This document shows positions 61,792 through 64,000 of a stretch of DNA of 64,000 nt, one piece after another. Position 1 is the first letter of the stretch, and every line of letters starts with the position of its first letter. Below the pieces are notes generated by a model. It had not been told where the DNA came from. It did no database searches and worked only from the letters and a program-made list of their open reading frames with translations. Made by a program: the position numbers and the translations under genes. Source of the stretch: Spirosoma sordidisoli (GTDB lineage Bacteria; Bacteroidota; Bacteroidia; Cytophagales; Spirosomataceae). The DNA is taken from NCBI RefSeq assembly GCF_004138325.1, contig NZ_SBLB01000003.1:124001-188000 (forward strand), given 5' to 3'.

Positions 61792-62871
61792 CTACACGAT
61801 GCGGGCAATGGTAGCCTGCCGATCTAGTTTACCGGTGGGCGTTTCGGCAAAGTTGGCAACAATACGCCATTCTTTTGGTACGGCATACGGGCCAATGGCA
61901 GTCCGGATGGCCAGTTGAAGGGGCTCCCAGTGCAAATGCCAGTCGGGAAACGGTTCACTAACGAGCGTTACCCGCTGCCCGAGCCGCTCATCGGGTATGC
62001 CCGCCACAAATAAACGGGGTACGGGTCCAGATTTGGCCAACTCCTCCTGAATCAGGCGTTCTACTGGTTCGGGTTGTATTTTTACGCCACCCGTATTGAT
62101 GATGGTATCGGCGCGGCCCAGCAGCCGGAACCGATTATCGGGCAGCAGCGTAACGACGTCGTTGGTCTGGATGCGCTGCTGGTTGGTGGCCGCCGACGTA
62201 ATGTGCAGACAACCCCGCTCGTCGGTGCCGAGCGTTACCCCGTCGAGAGCCGTAAACCAGTCGCTCCGTTCCGGGCCATTCAGTCGCCGGAGGGCTATGT
62301 GCGAAACGCTTTCGGTCATGCCGTAGGTGGCGTAGACGGGGGCACGTATGGCTTGTATAGCCTCTTCCAGAGCCGGGCTGGTAGCGGCACCACCTACCAG
62401 AATTGCTTTCATCGAATCGAGCAGGTCGACTTGCGCAGGTTGCCCCGTATCCGGATCGATCGTGTCCAAAATGGTCTGTAGCTGCAGCGGAACCAGGGCC
62501 GCAAAGGCAAACTGGTCTGCGGGGGCATGGAAACCCGCCAGGGGATTGCTGACGGGTTCGATGATCGTCATGGGCAACTTCAGTTCGAGGCCCCGAACGA
62601 GCATCATGACCCCGGCCACATACCGGATGTTCAGACAAACCAGGGCCGGATCGCCGGGTTGGAGCCCCAGGGTTTGGCCAGTAAGCCGAGCGCTGGCTTT
62701 CATCTGGGCGCGCGTGAGCCGGATTGGTTTGGGCGTACCGGTCGAGCCGGAGGTGTGTAGGGTAAATTCGTCCTGACCGCTCAACCAGGCCGTGCAGAAA
62801 GCCAGCGCTTCGGCTTCGTAGGGGGTATGTGCGTCCGGCCAGGTAGCCGGATCGGGGAACGCAAGCACCAT
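61792..62871 (-). CDS. menE: O-succinylbenzoate-CoA ligase-like AMP-binding enzyme
   Basis: A 359-aa acyl-CoA ligase of the short Bacteroidota MenE type in menaquinone synthesis. The AMP-binding motif TLHTSGSTGTPKPI (41-54) is intact, with VYATYGMTES as the A5 motif and the C-terminal hinge and Lys in PTGKLDRQ. It activates 2-succinylbenzoate with CoA. The length is shorter than E. coli MenE (451 aa) but usual for this phylum. No other men gene is in the window, so the assignment rests on the sequence alone. Confidence 0.82.
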   Translation of the reverse strand: MVLAFPDPATWPDAHTPYEAEALAFCTAWLSGQDEFTLHTSGSTGTPKPIRLTRAQMKASARLTGQTLGLQPGDPALVCLNIRYVAGVMMLVRGLELKLPMTIIEPVSNPLAGFHAPADQFAFAALVPLQLQTILDTIDPDTGQPAQVDLLDSMKAILVGGAATSPALEEAIQAIRAPVYATYGMTESVSHIALRRLNGPERSDWFTALDGVTLGTDERGCLHITSAATNQQRIQTNDVVTLLPDNRFRLLGRADTIINTGGVKIQPEPVERLIQEELAKSGPVPRLFVAGIPDERLGQRVTLVSEPFPDWHLHWEPLQLAIRTAIGPYAVPKEWRIVANFAETPTGKLDRQATIARIV

Positions 62872-62930
62872 AGAATCAGGGCGCAGCGTACCGGTTATCT
62901 CCCCCGGCAGAGGCCGCCTGGCTAACAGGA

Positions 62931-63425
62931 TTACTCGAATACCCGAACCGTACGGGCAATGAGGTCGGGAGTCACTTTGTATTGTTTGAGCGGAAGCGAA
63001 GCCGGGCCGACCAGCACCTTACCGCTGGTATCGAAACGGGACAGGTGCAGGGGGCAGTAAAACTGATCGCTGGCCGACTTAAACGTCAGCTTTGTACCGG
63101 CATGTGTACACTCGGCCGATACAGCTACGAAGTTGCCGTCTTTGGTTCGGGCAACAATGACATCGTTGGCAATGACATAGCCGCCGTTTACGTTCAGATT
63201 TTCGTTGCTTTTATCGTCCAGGCGTAGGGTGAAATCCAGCTTTTCGGTGGCGGGGCGGATGGGGTCATCATTTCCCTGAGCCGCGCAGCCGGCCAGGCAT
63301 CGATTCAGCAGGATAGCGCCGATGCCGGTGCCCACCAGCCGGAAGAAATGTTGTCTGTCGATCGGTCGTTTATCCGGAGCCAGTGAGCTGGTTTGCATGG
63401 TGTTTTGTTGTACTTTTACGGCCAT
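62931..63425 (-). CDS. Rieske [2Fe-2S] iron-sulfur protein
   Basis: A 164-aa electron-transfer protein. The cluster ligands lie in CTHAG (box 1) and CPLH (box 2), about 17 residues apart, as in Rieske proteins. The N-terminus has a hydrophobic stretch that begins after RQHFFRLVG and ends in LAGC, so it is exported, either as a lipoprotein or by a Tat-like signal lacking the second Arg. A shorter start at Met10 is possible. Redox partners are unknown. Confidence 0.88.
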   Translation of the reverse strand: MAVKVQQNTMQTSSLAPDKRPIDRQHFFRLVGTGIGAILLNRCLAGCAAQGNDDPIRPATEKLDFTLRLDDKSNENLNVNGGYVIANDVIVARTKDGNFVAVSAECTHAGTKLTFKSASDQFYCPLHLSRFDTSGKVLVGPASLPLKQYKVTPDLIARTVRVFE

Positions 63426-63514
63426 AAGCCGGGTTTTTGGCGAAAATACGCAATATTTCTGTCATTCCACGACAGCGAACAAAGTCGTTCGCCGGGCGGT
63501 TATCCGAAGTACAT

Positions 63515-63973
63515 ATGGAAGAAGCGAAAGTAATCATCAATCCGATTTCGCCGGATAAAGTAGCCGAATCACCGGGCCTCCTGGCATACGCGCATACGGC
63601 GGGCGGTGCCGTTATCCGCCCCGAAGACAAAGGTAAGATTACGGGACGGGCCGTGTCGGCCATGCGCGAGCAGACGGACATGCAGCTTAGTCAGCTCTAC
63701 AAACAGATGCAGCTGCTGGCCGACCAGGCTACGGCCATTCGTCACCGGGTCGAAGTGTCTGAACGGATCTATGCGGCCCAGATGAATTTTGAGCCGGTAG
63801 TTGGGCATACCTACTATTTCTATACCCGCCGGAACGGAACGGATGTGCTGTCGATGATCGGCCCGACGGAGTGGGGGCGTACGTTTCCGTTCGAGCGTTG
63901 CCTGGCCACCGTTCGTATGATGGCTGATCACACGTGGGATGTTCAGTATCATGATGTTTCATATAATGAGTAG
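63515..63973 (+). CDS. DUF2452 protein
   Basis: A 152-aa protein of the Bacteroidota family DUF2452: NPISPDKVAESPGLLAYAHT at the start, GRAVSAMREQTDMQLSQLYKQ in the middle, and FEPVVGHTYYFY with EWGRTFP later. The ATG at 63515 is used; an upstream TTG frame overlaps the divergent Rieske gene promoter. Function is unknown. It ends 27 bp before the window edge. Confidence 0.85.
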   Translation: MEEAKVIINPISPDKVAESPGLLAYAHTAGGAVIRPEDKGKITGRAVSAMREQTDMQLSQLYKQMQLLADQATAIRHRVEVSERIYAAQMNFEPVVGHTYYFYTRRNGTDVLSMIGPTEWGRTFPFERCLATVRMMADHTWDVQYHDVSYNE

Positions 63974-64000
63974 TTTATACTCACCCAATGCACTATGCAA

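Noticed and set aside
1..64000. CRISPR arrays, insertion sequences, phage genes or toxin-antitoxin pairs
   Set aside because: No regularly spaced repeats, transposase motifs or small toxin-like gene pairs could be recognised.

Overview
The window looks like chromosomal DNA of a GC-rich Bacteroidota of the Cytophagales, most like Spirosoma and its relatives. The reasons are a type IX secretion (gliding-motility-associated) C-terminal domain, the Bacteroidota families DUF3127 and DUF2452, a propeller-type hybrid two-component system ending in an AraC domain, an Oar-like TonB-dependent receptor remnant, LytTR regulators, a eukaryotic-type glycyl-tRNA synthetase, starts without clear Shine-Dalgarno sequences, and a few TAnnTTTG-type -7 promoter elements. 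No integrase, transposase, CRISPR array or phage gene was seen.

Layout. 0-6 kb: a tripartite RND efflux operon on the minus strand (membrane fusion lipoprotein, HAE1-type pump, outer-membrane lipoprotein). 6.4-9.9 kb: a TPR protein (minus) and a ClC chloride channel/antiporter (plus). The efflux operon and the TPR gene share an almost identical promoter array of CTTAGA repeats at exact 11-bp spacing, and a shorter version lies before the ClC gene. This predicts a small regulon of an OmpR/PhoB-type regulator encoded outside the window. 10-15 kb: trehalose synthase fused to a maltokinase-like domain, followed by a secreted trehalase. 15.1-19 kb: a BarA-like hybrid histidine kinase. 19.3-19.6 kb: nested palindromic repeats. 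19.8-28 kb: a second efflux operon in which the RND pump is fused in one frame to a TolC-type outer-membrane factor through a signal-peptide-like linker, followed by a small membrane protein and a LytS/LytTR two-component pair.

28.1-29.9 kb is a genomic scar: the 3' part of an Oar-like receptor with frameshifts, then the 5' half of a glycerophosphodiesterase, then tRNA-Leu(GAG). 30-39 kb holds housekeeping and envelope genes (DUF3127 OB-fold protein, tRNA-Lys, a BatE-like protein, an SDR, a secreted gliding-type protein, rlmD, a helix-hairpin-helix protein, glyS) and a stand-alone LytTR regulator with a likely operator. 39.5-48.5 kb: an orphan hybrid two-component system, an SRPBCC protein, a dicarboxylate/glutamate symporter, an RDD protein and a NatAB-like ABC exporter. 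48.6-64 kb: a putative zinc peptidase/propeller/barrel protein, aldehyde dehydrogenase, an XRE regulator, a PPOX-family protein, truA, a MobA-like nucleotidyltransferase, DinB, GH65 maltose phosphorylase, a lipoprotein, a methyltransferase, menE, a Rieske protein and DUF2452.

Working together: TreS interconverts trehalose and maltose, and the GH65 enzyme can phosphorolyse maltose. The maltokinase domain of TreS has lost the usual HGD signature, so the phosphorylase may be the main outlet for maltose. Several unusually long perfect hairpins act as shared terminators between convergent genes.

All calls come from reading the sequence. Family names rest on recognised motifs, and no database search was run.
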